In this document: piece by piece, positions 53,434 through 61,845 of the stretch
How the letters are laid out: each line of letters starts with the position of its first letter
How positions within the stretch are numbered: position 1 is the stretch's first letter
NCBI RefSeq assembly: GCF_000426185.1
Contig: NZ_AUEW01000015.1
Span: 42,544 to 106,543 of the forward strand
Length of the DNA stretch: 64,000 nt
Reading direction: 5' to 3'
Source of the DNA: Cellulomonas sp. URHD0024
GTDB taxonomy: Bacteria; Actinomycetota; Actinomycetes; Actinomycetales; Cellulomonadaceae
Made by a program: the position numbers and the translations under genes
Notes under the pieces: model-generated
Seen by the model: the letters and a program-made list of their open reading frames with translations, nothing else
Databases searched by the model: none
Told to the model about the DNA's origin: nothing

Positions 53434-54981
53434 ATGGCACGCGGGGGCATGCAGGAGGTCGACCTGGACGACGGTCGTTCCGAGGTCGACGGCGCGCCAC
53501 CTCGACCGTCGCGCCGGAGAGGCCGCTGGTGGGTGGGCGGCGCCGCGGTCGTCACGGTGCTGGGCGTCGTCGGGTTCCAGGTCGTGGCGGACGCGCGCGA
53601 GCGTGCCGCCGTCGCCCGGCTGGCCGCCGTGCCGGGGGTGCTCGCGCCGATCGGCGACGGGTTGCCGATCAGGTGGCAGTCGGACTCGCTGGACAGGTTG
53701 GAGGTCGCAGCGGTCGTCGACGGGGTGATGATCGGTCCGATGACCGCGGAAGACGGCTCACAGGTGCTCGTCGCGACCGACCTGGCGACGGGCACGGTGC
53801 GCTGGTCGACCGAGCTCTACGGACCTGATCCGGCCCGAACGAGGTCGCAGTCGGCGTCTGGTGTGTCGGCGCCCGCGTGCGTCCCGACGACCGACGGCGC
53901 CGATCCGGCGCAGATCGCCTGCCTGGTCAGCGACGGGTTCACCCGGTACGGCGACGATCTCCAGGAGTTTCCCGCCACGACGACCTTCGTCCAGGTCGTC
54001 GACACCGCGGACGGCCGGAAGGTCGCCCGGTGGGATGCGACCGGAGCCTCGCTGGTCGTCCTCGACGGGGTCGCCGTCCTCGCGTCCTACGCGGCCACCG
54101 ACCAGGCTCCGCCCGACGGCTCGGTCGACATCGACGCGCGTGACCTGCTCACGGGCGACCCGCGGTGGACCGCGCGCACTCCGGCGCTCACGCGAGGGCT
54201 GGACATGGACCAGACCTTGGTCCCGCCGCGCCTCAGCAAGGTGGGCGACTACGTCGGGCTCGACCAGCGGGACCGGGCGACCATGCTCTTCGACGCGACG
54301 GGCGCACGGGTCTACGAGGAGGAGCTCGCAGTCGACCGGACCCACGGCCCGGTCGCGGGTGGGTCGGTCACCGGCGAGCCCAGCAGCGGCCGACTGCTCC
54401 AGGACACCTATCTGGGGTCGGGGCTCTCCGTGACCAGAGTGCTGGGCGGTGACAAGCCGTCGTTCACCTACGACGGCGCCCCGATCCTCACGGCGGTCGA
54501 CGACGGCAGCGCGCGGGGTCTCCTCCTCTTCGGGGCGGACAGGTCCGTCCAGGGTGACGTGGTCGGCGGGGGAGTTCTGCACGGGGTGGACGTCGAGACC
54601 GGCAGCGTCCGGTGGAAGACGCACATCCCGATCGCGGGGTTCTCTGTGGCGCTCGTGGCCCGCGGACGGGTCGTCGTGGCGACGATCACGGGGCTGGCCG
54701 CAGTCGACGCGCGTTCTGGTGAGCAGCTGTGGTCCGTCGACGCGCCCAAGGGCTGGCAGTTCAGCTATCCGATGATGGACGCGCACCACGTGCTCGTCAC
54801 GGCCACGAAGGTCGACGACGCCAGCCACATCGACCTCGTCGCGCTCGACCCGACGACCGGCGAGCAGGGGTGGAGGACGCCGCTGCCCGAGGGCGTCGAC
54901 TACGTCTACGGCGTCGGCGACGCGCTGCTCGGATCGGCGCAGGGCACGGACGGCCCCGAGGGGCTCATGCGCCTCGGCTGA
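53434..54981 (+). CDS. Membrane-anchored PQQ-type beta-propeller protein, paralogue
   Basis: A 515-residue protein paralogous to its upstream neighbour. The helix is at about 39-58 (WWVGGAAVVTVLGVVGFQVV). ARERAAVARLAAVPGV after the helix is nearly identical to the other copy, and the cysteine pair is also kept (PACVPTT, IACLVSD). Propeller blades are VLVATDLATGTVRWST, VDVETGSVRWKTH, LAAVDARSGEQLWSVD and VALDPTTGEQGWRT. I used the ATG at 53434; ATG 53449 is an alternative. Function unknown. Confidence 0.84.
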   Translation: MARGGMQEVDLDDGRSEVDGAPPRPSRRRGRWWVGGAAVVTVLGVVGFQVVADARERAAVARLAAVPGVLAPIGDGLPIRWQSDSLDRLEVAAVVDGVMIGPMTAEDGSQVLVATDLATGTVRWSTELYGPDPARTRSQSASGVSAPACVPTTDGADPAQIACLVSDGFTRYGDDLQEFPATTTFVQVVDTADGRKVARWDATGASLVVLDGVAVLASYAATDQAPPDGSVDIDARDLLTGDPRWTARTPALTRGLDMDQTLVPPRLSKVGDYVGLDQRDRATMLFDATGARVYEEELAVDRTHGPVAGGSVTGEPSSGRLLQDTYLGSGLSVTRVLGGDKPSFTYDGAPILTAVDDGSARGLLLFGADRSVQGDVVGGGVLHGVDVETGSVRWKTHIPIAGFSVALVARGRVVVATITGLAAVDARSGEQLWSVDAPKGWQFSYPMMDAHHVLVTATKVDDASHIDLVALDPTTGEQGWRTPLPEGVDYVYGVGDALLGSAQGTDGPEGLMRLG

Positions 54982-54989
54982 GCGCTACG

Positions 54990-56300
54990 TCACTGTCCGG
55001 CCGTGTGCTCGGCGGCGGCGAACCGGGCCTGGCCCGGCTGGACCAGCCCGAGCTGCGCCGGGACCGGGCGGCTGACCAGGTTGAGCGCCCAGTCGGCAGC
55101 GATGCGCGCGCGGTTGGCCATCGAGGGGACCGCGTACAGGTGATAGGCCTTCGCGACGACCTTCGCGGGCAACCCGGTCAGCGGCACGCCGAGGGGACGC
55201 GCGACCGCGCTGCGCCGTCCGAGGTCGGCCACGAGCCCGAGGTCGTGGTGCCGGTACTCGACCGGCTCCCCGTGCCCGAGGCTGGCAGCGATGTTGTGCG
55301 CGAGGACCACGCCCATCCGCTGGGCGTGCTGCGCGGTCGGCGGGTAGGCGCGGTGCTGCTGGTCGTACGGGTCCGGTGCCGACGCCGAGTCGCCCGCGGC
55401 CCACACGCCGGGTTCCCCCGGAACCTTGAGCTCCGCGTCGACGACGAGCCGACCGCGTTCGACCGCGTCCCCGAGCGAGCCGACGAGCGGGGGAGGCGTG
55501 ACCCCTGCGGTCCAGAGCACCGTGTGGCAGGGGATCGTCTCCCCGCCGGAGAGCACGACGTGATCGGGCGCGATCTCGCTGACCGACGTGCTGAGCCGCA
55601 CCTGCATGCCGCGCGCCCGGATCTCGTCCAGCGCGAACTCACCGAGGCGCGGACCCAGCTCGGGCAGCACCGCGGGTGCCACGTCGACCAGCAGCCAGGT
55701 GAGGTCCTCGGTGCGCAGCCGCGGGAACCGGTCGAGCTGCGCGGTCGTCATGACCTGCAGCTGCGCGGCCGTCTCCGTGCCCGCGTACCCCGCCCCGACC
55801 ACCACGAACGTGAGCCGCGCGCGCCGCTCACCCAGGTCGCTCGTGGCGTCGGCGATCTCCATCTGACGAAGCACGTGGTCGCGGATGTAGACCGCCTGCA
55901 CGAGCGTCTTGAGGCCCAGCGCGTACTCCTCCATGCCGGGCGTGGGCAGCTTGCGGGTCACCGACCCGACCGTCATCGCCAGCCGGTCCCAGCGCAGGAC
56001 CAACGGGTCCGCGAGGTCGCAGGCGACGTCGAGCGTGCGCTCGGTGGTGTCCACCTGCTCGACCAGGCCCTGCACGATCCGCGACCGTCTGAGGGCCGAG
56101 TGCAGCGGGATCGCGATCCGACGAGGGTCCAGGCGCCCGGCCGCGACCTCGGGAAGCAGCGGCGAGTAGCAGAGATGGTCGGTGGCGCTGACGATCGTGA
56201 GGTCGGCCGCCCCGGGCGGGACCAGGCGTTCGAGGGTCCGGGCCGCGAAGAAGCCGGCGAAGCCGCTGCCGACCACCACGACGTGCGGGCGTGTGCTCAT
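54990..56300 (-). CDS. ndh: Type II NADH dehydrogenase (NDH-2)
   Basis: A 436-residue peripheral membrane flavoprotein that passes electrons from NADH to quinone without pumping protons. The FAD fold is VVVVGSGFAGFFAARTL, the NADH fold is FVVVGAGYAGTETAAQLQV, and the second FAD contact is GVWAAGDSASAP. The conserved quinone-side segment is YPPTAQHAQRMGVVLAHNI. The C-terminal amphipathic part (KVVAKAYHLYAVPS) likely binds the membrane. GGAGGG stands just before the ATG at 56300. A tandem 26-base repeat lies directly upstream and may control expression. Confidence 0.92.
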   Translation of the reverse strand: MSTRPHVVVVGSGFAGFFAARTLERLVPPGAADLTIVSATDHLCYSPLLPEVAAGRLDPRRIAIPLHSALRRSRIVQGLVEQVDTTERTLDVACDLADPLVLRWDRLAMTVGSVTRKLPTPGMEEYALGLKTLVQAVYIRDHVLRQMEIADATSDLGERRARLTFVVVGAGYAGTETAAQLQVMTTAQLDRFPRLRTEDLTWLLVDVAPAVLPELGPRLGEFALDEIRARGMQVRLSTSVSEIAPDHVVLSGGETIPCHTVLWTAGVTPPPLVGSLGDAVERGRLVVDAELKVPGEPGVWAAGDSASAPDPYDQQHRAYPPTAQHAQRMGVVLAHNIAASLGHGEPVEYRHHDLGLVADLGRRSAVARPLGVPLTGLPAKVVAKAYHLYAVPSMANRARIAADWALNLVSRPVPAQLGLVQPGQARFAAAEHTAGQ

Positions 56301-56314
56301 GGGTGCCCTCCAGG

Positions 56315-56366
56315 CCACTTGTCGTGCTCAGTCCCCGAGCCCACTCCTCGTGCTCAGTCCCCGAGC
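56315..56366. repeat. Tandem 26-base repeat in a divergent promoter region
   Basis: Two head-to-tail 26-base copies (56315-56340 and 56341-56366) match at 24 positions; the common core is CGTGCTCAGTCCCCGAGC. They fill the gap between the NDH-2 start (56300, -) and the GT39 start (56418, +). The placement and the period of about 2.5 helical turns fit a duplicated regulatory site or a recent slippage. Confidence 0.85.
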
Positions 56367-56417
56367 CGACGGTATCCGGTATGTCCCTTTCCCGCCCTGG
56401 CTCGCTACGCTCCTGGT

Positions 56418-57896
56418 GTGGTCGCGACCGACGCTGGTCGGCGTCGGGACGTGCTGCCGCCCGTCGCCTGGCCCTGGGTGCTGATCTCCGCGGGCGGGTT
56501 GCTCGTGGTCCTCGTCGCGTTCTCGGCCCGGTACGGCCCACATCGCGACGAGCTCTACTTCGTGGCCGCCGGTCGCCACCTCGCCTGGGGCTACCCGGAC
56601 CAGCCGTCGCTGACGCCGCTCCTCGCACACCTCGCCGACGTGGTGGCGCCCGGTTCGCTCGTCGCGCTGCACCTTCCCTCGGCGCTGGCCATGGCGGGGG
56701 TCCTGGTCCTGTCGGCCCTCACCGCGCGGGAGGTGGGCGGGGGAACTGCGGCGCAGATCCTGACGATGGTCGCCACGGGCACCGGGGTGGTCACCGTCGT
56801 GCTGGGCCACATGCTGACGACGGCGACGGTCGACACCCTGTTCTGGGTCGCCATCGTGTACGCGACCCTGTGGACCCTCTCGCGCGACCGCCCGCGCGGC
56901 TGGCTCCTGGTCGGCCTGCTCACGGGGATCGCGCTCGAGGACAAGCACCTGGCGGTGTTCCTGCTCGCCGGGATCGTCGTGGGTGTCGCGCTCACGCCCG
57001 CCGTGCGTCACCACCTGCGGTCGCCCTGGGCCTGGGGCGGCGTGGCGATCGCGCTGGTGCTGTGGGTGCCCAACCTCGCGTGGCAGGCGCTGCACGGGTG
57101 GCCGCAGCTGACGCTCGCCGCGGACATCCGCTCGGAGTACGGCGTGCTCGGCGAGCGACTGAACTTCCTGGGGCTCCTGATCGTGCAGTTCAGCCCGCTG
57201 ACCGCGCCGGTGTGGATCTACGGCCTCGTGCGGCTGTTCCGCGTGCCGTCCCTGGTGCGCGCCCGCCCGCTCGCGTGGGCCTTCACGTTCATGGTGGTGG
57301 TGTTCTTCCTGACCGGGGGGAAGGCCTACTACGTCGTCGGCGCGGTGCCGGTGCTCGTCGCCGCAGGTGCGTGCGGGCTGGTCGAGCGGTGGAGCACCCG
57401 AGCCGTCGTGCTGACCGGTGCGGCCATTGGACTCAGTGGTCTGCTCGTGTGGCCCGCCGGGCTTCCGATCCTGCCGGAACGGGCGTTCGGGCAGTCGTTC
57501 TACTCCGACATCAACGAGGACGAGGCGGAGACGATCGGCTGGCCCGCCTTCGTCGCGACGGTGCAGTCCGCGGTGTCGTCGTCGGGCGCCGGTCTCGTGG
57601 TCGCGCAGAACTACGGCGAGGCCGGTGCGCTCGAGTGGTACGGCGTCGGCGTGCCTGTCTACAGCGGGCACAACGGCTTCGCGGCCTGGGGTCCACCGGC
57701 AGGCTCCGACGGTCCGTTCGTGCTGGTGGGGTACGACGAGGCGCCGCCGTGGGCGGTCGGTTGCCGGGTGGTCGCGCACGTCGACAACGGTGTCGACGTG
57801 GACAACGAGGAGCAGGGGCGCACGGTCCAGGTCTGCGCGGCGCCGGCCGGGACGTGGGACAAGGCCTGGCCGCAGGTCACCCATCTCGATGCATAG
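56418..57896 (+). CDS. GT39-type membrane glycosyltransferase
   Basis: A 492-residue polytopic enzyme of the PMT/ArnT (GT-C) superfamily. The first loop carries GPHRDELYFVAAGRHLAWGYPDQP, with the DE pair used for polyprenyl-phosphate sugar binding. About ten helices follow (LISAGGLLVVLVAFSA, MAGVLVLSALTA, VFLLAGIVVGVALT, GGVAIALVLWVPNLAW, and more). The C-terminal 100 residues are soluble and extracytoplasmic (YGEAGALEWYGVGVPVYSGHNGF). It moves a sugar from a lipid-phosphate donor to a protein or glycan outside the cell. GTG start at 56418; the ribosome site is poor. Confidence 0.9.
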   Translation: MVATDAGRRRDVLPPVAWPWVLISAGGLLVVLVAFSARYGPHRDELYFVAAGRHLAWGYPDQPSLTPLLAHLADVVAPGSLVALHLPSALAMAGVLVLSALTAREVGGGTAAQILTMVATGTGVVTVVLGHMLTTATVDTLFWVAIVYATLWTLSRDRPRGWLLVGLLTGIALEDKHLAVFLLAGIVVGVALTPAVRHHLRSPWAWGGVAIALVLWVPNLAWQALHGWPQLTLAADIRSEYGVLGERLNFLGLLIVQFSPLTAPVWIYGLVRLFRVPSLVRARPLAWAFTFMVVVFFLTGGKAYYVVGAVPVLVAAGACGLVERWSTRAVVLTGAAIGLSGLLVWPAGLPILPERAFGQSFYSDINEDEAETIGWPAFVATVQSAVSSSGAGLVVAQNYGEAGALEWYGVGVPVYSGHNGFAAWGPPAGSDGPFVLVGYDEAPPWAVGCRVVAHVDNGVDVDNEEQGRTVQVCAAPAGTWDKAWPQVTHLDA

Positions 57897-57897
57897 A

Positions 57898-57926
57898 ACT
57901 TGCAGCAAGTACGTAAGTTCTTGCAA
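57898..57926 (+). promoter_or_regulatory. CTTGCA direct repeats and palindrome upstream of the GH87-like gene
   Basis: ACTTGC-A-GCAAGT (57898-57910) is a perfect odd palindrome. CTTGCAG at 57899 and CTTGCAA at 57920 are direct copies 21 bases apart, two helical turns. CTTGCAG-like boxes are known targets of MalR/Reg1, LacI-type regulators of alpha-glucan genes in Streptomyces. The site is about 110-135 bases before the start at 58033. No MalR gene is in the window. Confidence 0.55.
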
Positions 57927-58032
57927 TGTGTCATTCGGTCTTGTCATACCATTTGTCCAGTACCTACGGTGTGTTCCGACATGCGGCGCGGGCACCCCCG
58001 GCGCCGCCCCGGCTGCGCAAGGAGGCGCTCCC

Positions 58033-60063
58033 GTGAGGAACCCCGTTCGTCGATCTGTGTCCGCAGTCCCCGCTCTGCTCACCGCACTCGTCCTCGCGCT
58101 CGTCGTCCCGGCGAGTGCAGCGTCCGCCCACCCCGCCCCGCCCACGCCCCCGACGCCGACCCCCGTCACCCGCGCCGCGCTGGACCCGTCCCTCGTCGCG
58201 GGGCGCGGCGCCGCCGTTGCGTTCGTCGAGCAGGAGGCCGAGAACGCCACCACCAACGGCACCCTGATCGGCCCTGACCGGAATGCGTACTCGCTCCCCG
58301 CCGAGGCGTCCGGTCGCCAGGCCGTCGAGCTCGCTCCCGGGCAGTACGTCGACTTCACGCTGCCCAAGGCCGCCAACGCCGTGACCGTGCGGTACGCCCT
58401 GCCGGACGCCCCCACCGGCGGCGGCCTGACGGCGTCCCTGCCGATCTCGGTGAACGGCAAGAAGGCGGGGACCGCCGACCTGACGTCGCAGTACTCGTAC
58501 CTCTACAACCAGTACCCGTTCTCCAACGACCCGAACGCGGGCCTGCTGCACGCCGACTGGTGGATCACGGAGTGCGCGTGTGTGCCGGCCGCGACCACCC
58601 CGACGCCGACCATCACGACGCCGTTCCGTCCCATGCACTTCTACGACGAGCAGCGTGTGCTGCTCGGCAAGACGTACGCAGCGGGCTCGGTCGTCCGTCT
58701 GACCGCGCCGGCCGGCGTGGCCTGGACCGTCATCGACCTGCTCGACTCGGAGCAGGTCGGCCTACCGGTGGTCAAGCTCAAGGCCGCGAACGTGCTGCTC
58801 TTCGGCGCCGACCCGTTCGGCCGCCGTGACTCGGCCGACGCGTTCGACAAGGCGATCGCGTTCGCCAAGAAGGCGCACCTGCCCGTGTACGTGCCCCCGG
58901 GCGTCTTCCAGGTCAACCGGCACATCGTCGTCGACGACGTCACCATCCAGGGCGCCGGCAGCTGGTACACGATCATCCGGGGCAAGGAGGTCGCGCTCGC
59001 GACGCCCGCGCCCGACAACTCCGTGCACCTCGGTGTCGGCTTCTACGGCAAGGACGCGTCCGTCGGTGGCAGCCACAACGTGCACCTGGCCGGGTTCACC
59101 ATCCGTGGTGACGTGCGTGAGCGCATCGACACCGACCAGGTCAACGGCATCGGGGGGGCGCTCAGCGACTCGACGATCGACGGCCTCTACATCCAGCACA
59201 CCAAGGTCGGCATCTGGCTCGACGGCCCGATGAACAACCTCACGATCACCAACAACGTGATCGTCGACCAGATCGCCGACGGCCTGAACTTCCACACGGG
59301 CGTCACCGGCTCGGTCGTGAAGGACAACTTCATCCGGAACACCGGCGACGACGGCCTGGCCATGTGGTCCGAGCACACCGCCGACGCGGGCAACACGTTC
59401 GACCACAACACCATCCAGACCCCGACGCTCGCCAACGGCATCGCGATCTACGGCGGCACCGACAACACGGTGTCCAACAACCTGATCGCCGACCCGCTGC
59501 GCGAGGGTTCAGCCATCCACGTCGGGTCGCGGTTCGGCGCCGAGGCGTTCACCGGGCACCTGTGGATCACCGACAACACCACGGTCCGGTCGGGCACGTA
59601 CGAGCTGAACTGGAACATCGGCCTGGGTGCCATCTGGTTCTACGCGCTCGAGAAGAACATCGACGCGGACGTCCAGGTGGTCGGGGACAACTTCCTCGAC
59701 AACACCTACAACGCGATCATGCTCGTCGCCGACTGGCCGGTGAAGGACCTCTACTCGATCACCAACGTCCACTTCCGCGACATCCACGTCGACGGCACCG
59801 GGACGTCCGTGGTCAGCGCCCGTGCGGCCGGCTCGGCTTCGTTCACCAACGTGGACGCCCGCAACGTCGGTGCCGTCGGCATCAACAACTGCGGGACGTT
59901 CCACTTCACGCCGGCCGGTTCCGAGTGGTCGGCGATCGACGGTGGCGGCAACGACGGCGGCGGCACCACCGGCCCGTGGTTCGCGTCCTGGGAGCTGCCC
60001 AACACCATCACCTGCGACGACCGCCCGCCGGTCGTCGTGCCGCCGGCACCGTCGGCCTGGTGA
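58033..60063 (+). CDS. Secreted GH87-like alpha-1,3-glucanase
   Basis: A 676-residue exported protein. Signal peptide 1 to about 32. A CBM6/35-like module comes next (starts EQEAENATTNG near 66, to about 240). Then a right-handed beta-helix of the GH87 (alpha-1,3-glucanase/mycodextranase) type follows. Three acidic residues, D416 (QIADGLNF) and D439-D440 (NTGDDGLAMWS), have spacings of 23 and 24. These equal those I recall for the catalytic Asp1045, 1068 and 1069 of characterised Paenibacillus GH87 enzymes. Coils of the helix read VTIQGAGSW, LAGFTIRGD and ITNNVIVDQ. It would cut alpha-1,3-glucan in fungal walls or microbial biofilms. GGAGG lies 8 bases before the GTG. Confidence 0.86.
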   Translation: MRNPVRRSVSAVPALLTALVLALVVPASAASAHPAPPTPPTPTPVTRAALDPSLVAGRGAAVAFVEQEAENATTNGTLIGPDRNAYSLPAEASGRQAVELAPGQYVDFTLPKAANAVTVRYALPDAPTGGGLTASLPISVNGKKAGTADLTSQYSYLYNQYPFSNDPNAGLLHADWWITECACVPAATTPTPTITTPFRPMHFYDEQRVLLGKTYAAGSVVRLTAPAGVAWTVIDLLDSEQVGLPVVKLKAANVLLFGADPFGRRDSADAFDKAIAFAKKAHLPVYVPPGVFQVNRHIVVDDVTIQGAGSWYTIIRGKEVALATPAPDNSVHLGVGFYGKDASVGGSHNVHLAGFTIRGDVRERIDTDQVNGIGGALSDSTIDGLYIQHTKVGIWLDGPMNNLTITNNVIVDQIADGLNFHTGVTGSVVKDNFIRNTGDDGLAMWSEHTADAGNTFDHNTIQTPTLANGIAIYGGTDNTVSNNLIADPLREGSAIHVGSRFGAEAFTGHLWITDNTTVRSGTYELNWNIGLGAIWFYALEKNIDADVQVVGDNFLDNTYNAIMLVADWPVKDLYSITNVHFRDIHVDGTGTSVVSARAAGSASFTNVDARNVGAVGINNCGTFHFTPAGSEWSAIDGGGNDGGGTTGPWFASWELPNTITCDDRPPVVVPPAPSAW

Positions 60064-60138
60064 TCTCCGGGTGACGGGACAGCCGGTCGCGGCCCCTGTC
60101 CCGTCACACCTCACGTCTCCCTCGATCCACCCTGAAAC

Positions 60139-60177
60139 GGGTGGCGCACCGACACCGGGAGAGCCGGTGCGCCACCC
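60139..60177 (+). terminator. Hairpin terminator after the GH87-like gene
   Basis: A 13-base-pair perfect stem (60139-60151 with 60165-60177) and a 13-base loop, 75 bases after the stop. It also lies 43 bases from the end of the converging GH13 gene and may serve both. Confidence 0.78.
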
Positions 60178-60220
60178 CACTCCTGTGGCCTCGCGACGAC
60201 ACCTTCGACGACGGTCCGCC

Positions 60221-61675
60221 TCAGCGCGCGACGATCGCCCAGCCGTGCGGCGAGACCGCTCCTGACTGCGTGCTCGCGAGCAGCACCTCACCCGCGGGGA
60301 GCGCGACCTCGTCGTCGCCGATGTTCAGGACGACGACGAGCGCCTCGCTCGGGTCCTCGACCGACCGGACCTCGTAGACGAACCTCTCGTTGGCCAGCTC
60401 GACCTGCGACGTCCGCGCCCCGTGCAACCACGGGTGCCGACGCCTGAGCCCGACCAGGTCCTGGTGCAGCCGCAGGATCGTGGCCGCACGCTCGCGTCGC
60501 TCGTCCGCCGTCGACCCGTCCGCCGCCGACCCGTCCGCTTCAGGTCCGTCTGCTCCCGGTCCGTCTGGTCCCGACCCGTCCGCTCCCGGCCCCTGGGCGG
60601 CGAACTCCGGCCGGACCGCGTCGTCACCGCCGATGCGGTCCTCCTTGACGCCCGTGTAGCCCAGCTCGTCGCCCGCGTACAGCGAGGGGGTCCCACCTAC
60701 CGTGAACAGGACGACGAACGCGTGTGCCACGTGGCGCGGGTCGGTGATCTTGCTCGCGATGCGCGTCACGTCGTGGTTCCCGACGAACGTCATCGGCACG
60801 AACGTGTCCAGGAACTCGTCGTGCCGCTGCAGCGACCACGCCAGCTCCCAGAGGTTGGCGTCCTCGATCGAGCTCCAGATCGCCTTCCAGAGCTCGTACT
60901 GCGTGAGGGAGTCGACGCCCGACTCGTTGACGAACTCGGCGTAGTCGCCGTGGATGACCTCCGCAACGACCCACGCGTCGGGGTGCTCGGCCCGCACCCG
61001 CGGCAGCGCCTGGGCCCAGAAGCTCGTCGGCACCGCGTACGCCGCGTCGAGCCGCCAGCCGTCCGCACCACGGTCGAGCCAGTGGTTCATCACGCGCACC
61101 ACGTAGTCGACGACCGACGGGTGCTCGTGGTCGAGCGTGACCAGCGAGCCGTGCCCCTCGAAGCTGGCGAAGTCGGTCGGCCCGCTGCCCTCAACCCGTC
61201 TCAGCCACACCTCGTCGTCCGTCCGCCCCTCGGCTGCCTCGATCGACCGTCGAGCGATCCGCGACGAGCGGCCCACATGGTTGAACACCCCGTCGAGCAG
61301 CACCCTGAGCCCGCGGCTGTGTGCCTCGTCCACGAGCACGTCAAAGTCCTCGTCCGTGCCGAGTCGCGGGTCGATCCGGAGGTGGTCGACCGTGTCGTAC
61401 CCGTGGCTCTCCGAGGCGAAGATCGGTCCGAGCGCGACCCCCGACGCCCCGATCGCGATCACGTGGTCGAACCAGCCGATCATCCGCCGCAACCGGTGCT
61501 CGTCGGGCGTCGCGCCGATCTGCGGGTAGGCGCCGACGAACCCGAGCGGGTAGGCGTGCCACCAGATGGCGTGCCGCACCCAGTCCGGTTCGCGCGCGTG
61601 GTTCACGCCGTCACTCACGGTCGTGCCGTCGCCCGCAGTCGTGCCGTCATCCGTCGTCTCCTGGGTGTCGCCCAC
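60221..61675 (-). CDS. Intracellular GH13 alpha-amylase-type enzyme
   Basis: A 484-residue protein without a signal peptide, so it acts on alpha-glucan or maltodextrin inside the cell. The GH13 catalytic residues are all present: nucleophile D210 (DGWRLDAAY), acid/base E239 (VVAEVIHGD) and D302 (FVGNHDVTR). N-terminal conserved regions are VFNHVG and GYDTVDHLRIDPRLGT. Between the barrel and the C-terminal beta-domain lies an insert of Gly/Asp/Pro repeats (about residues 363-388) encoded by five 15-base units. Sub-family (maltogenic, neopullulanase-like or other) cannot be told. It faces an LLM flavin monooxygenase across 170 bases. Confidence 0.92.
   Translation of the reverse strand: MGDTQETTDDGTTAGDGTTVSDGVNHAREPDWVRHAIWWHAYPLGFVGAYPQIGATPDEHRLRRMIGWFDHVIAIGASGVALGPIFASESHGYDTVDHLRIDPRLGTDEDFDVLVDEAHSRGLRVLLDGVFNHVGRSSRIARRSIEAAEGRTDDEVWLRRVEGSGPTDFASFEGHGSLVTLDHEHPSVVDYVVRVMNHWLDRGADGWRLDAAYAVPTSFWAQALPRVRAEHPDAWVVAEVIHGDYAEFVNESGVDSLTQYELWKAIWSSIEDANLWELAWSLQRHDEFLDTFVPMTFVGNHDVTRIASKITDPRHVAHAFVVLFTVGGTPSLYAGDELGYTGVKEDRIGGDDAVRPEFAAQGPGADGSGPDGPGADGPEADGSAADGSTADERRERAATILRLHQDLVGLRRRHPWLHGARTSQVELANERFVYEVRSVEDPSEALVVVLNIGDDEVALPAGEVLLASTQSGAVSPHGWAIVAR
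60512..60586 (-). repeat. Five 15-base units inside the GH13 gene
   Basis: Five imperfect 15-base units in tandem (core CGACCCGTCCGCTCC) encode GADGS/GPDGP/GADGP/EADGS/AADGS on the minus strand. The insert lies after the catalytic barrel and should be a flexible loop; its length probably varies among strains. Confidence 0.88.
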
Positions 61676-61845
61676 CTCCCCAACCTATGTCCGCGGCCAT
61701 CCGAGCCGTGAGACGACGGATCCCGTCGCTTGTCATCCACGCCGGTGGTGCCCAGGATGCCTCGTTCCCACGGCGGACCTGCCGGCGGCAGACGAACGCG
61801 ACGACGTCGCGCTCCTCCTCCGGCGCGATGTTCGGACAGGTCGAC

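Noticed and set aside
57930..57965. DasR (dre) site upstream of the GH87-like gene
   Set aside because: GGTCT and ACCATT parts are present but separated by extra bases, so the palindrome of a dre site is not formed.
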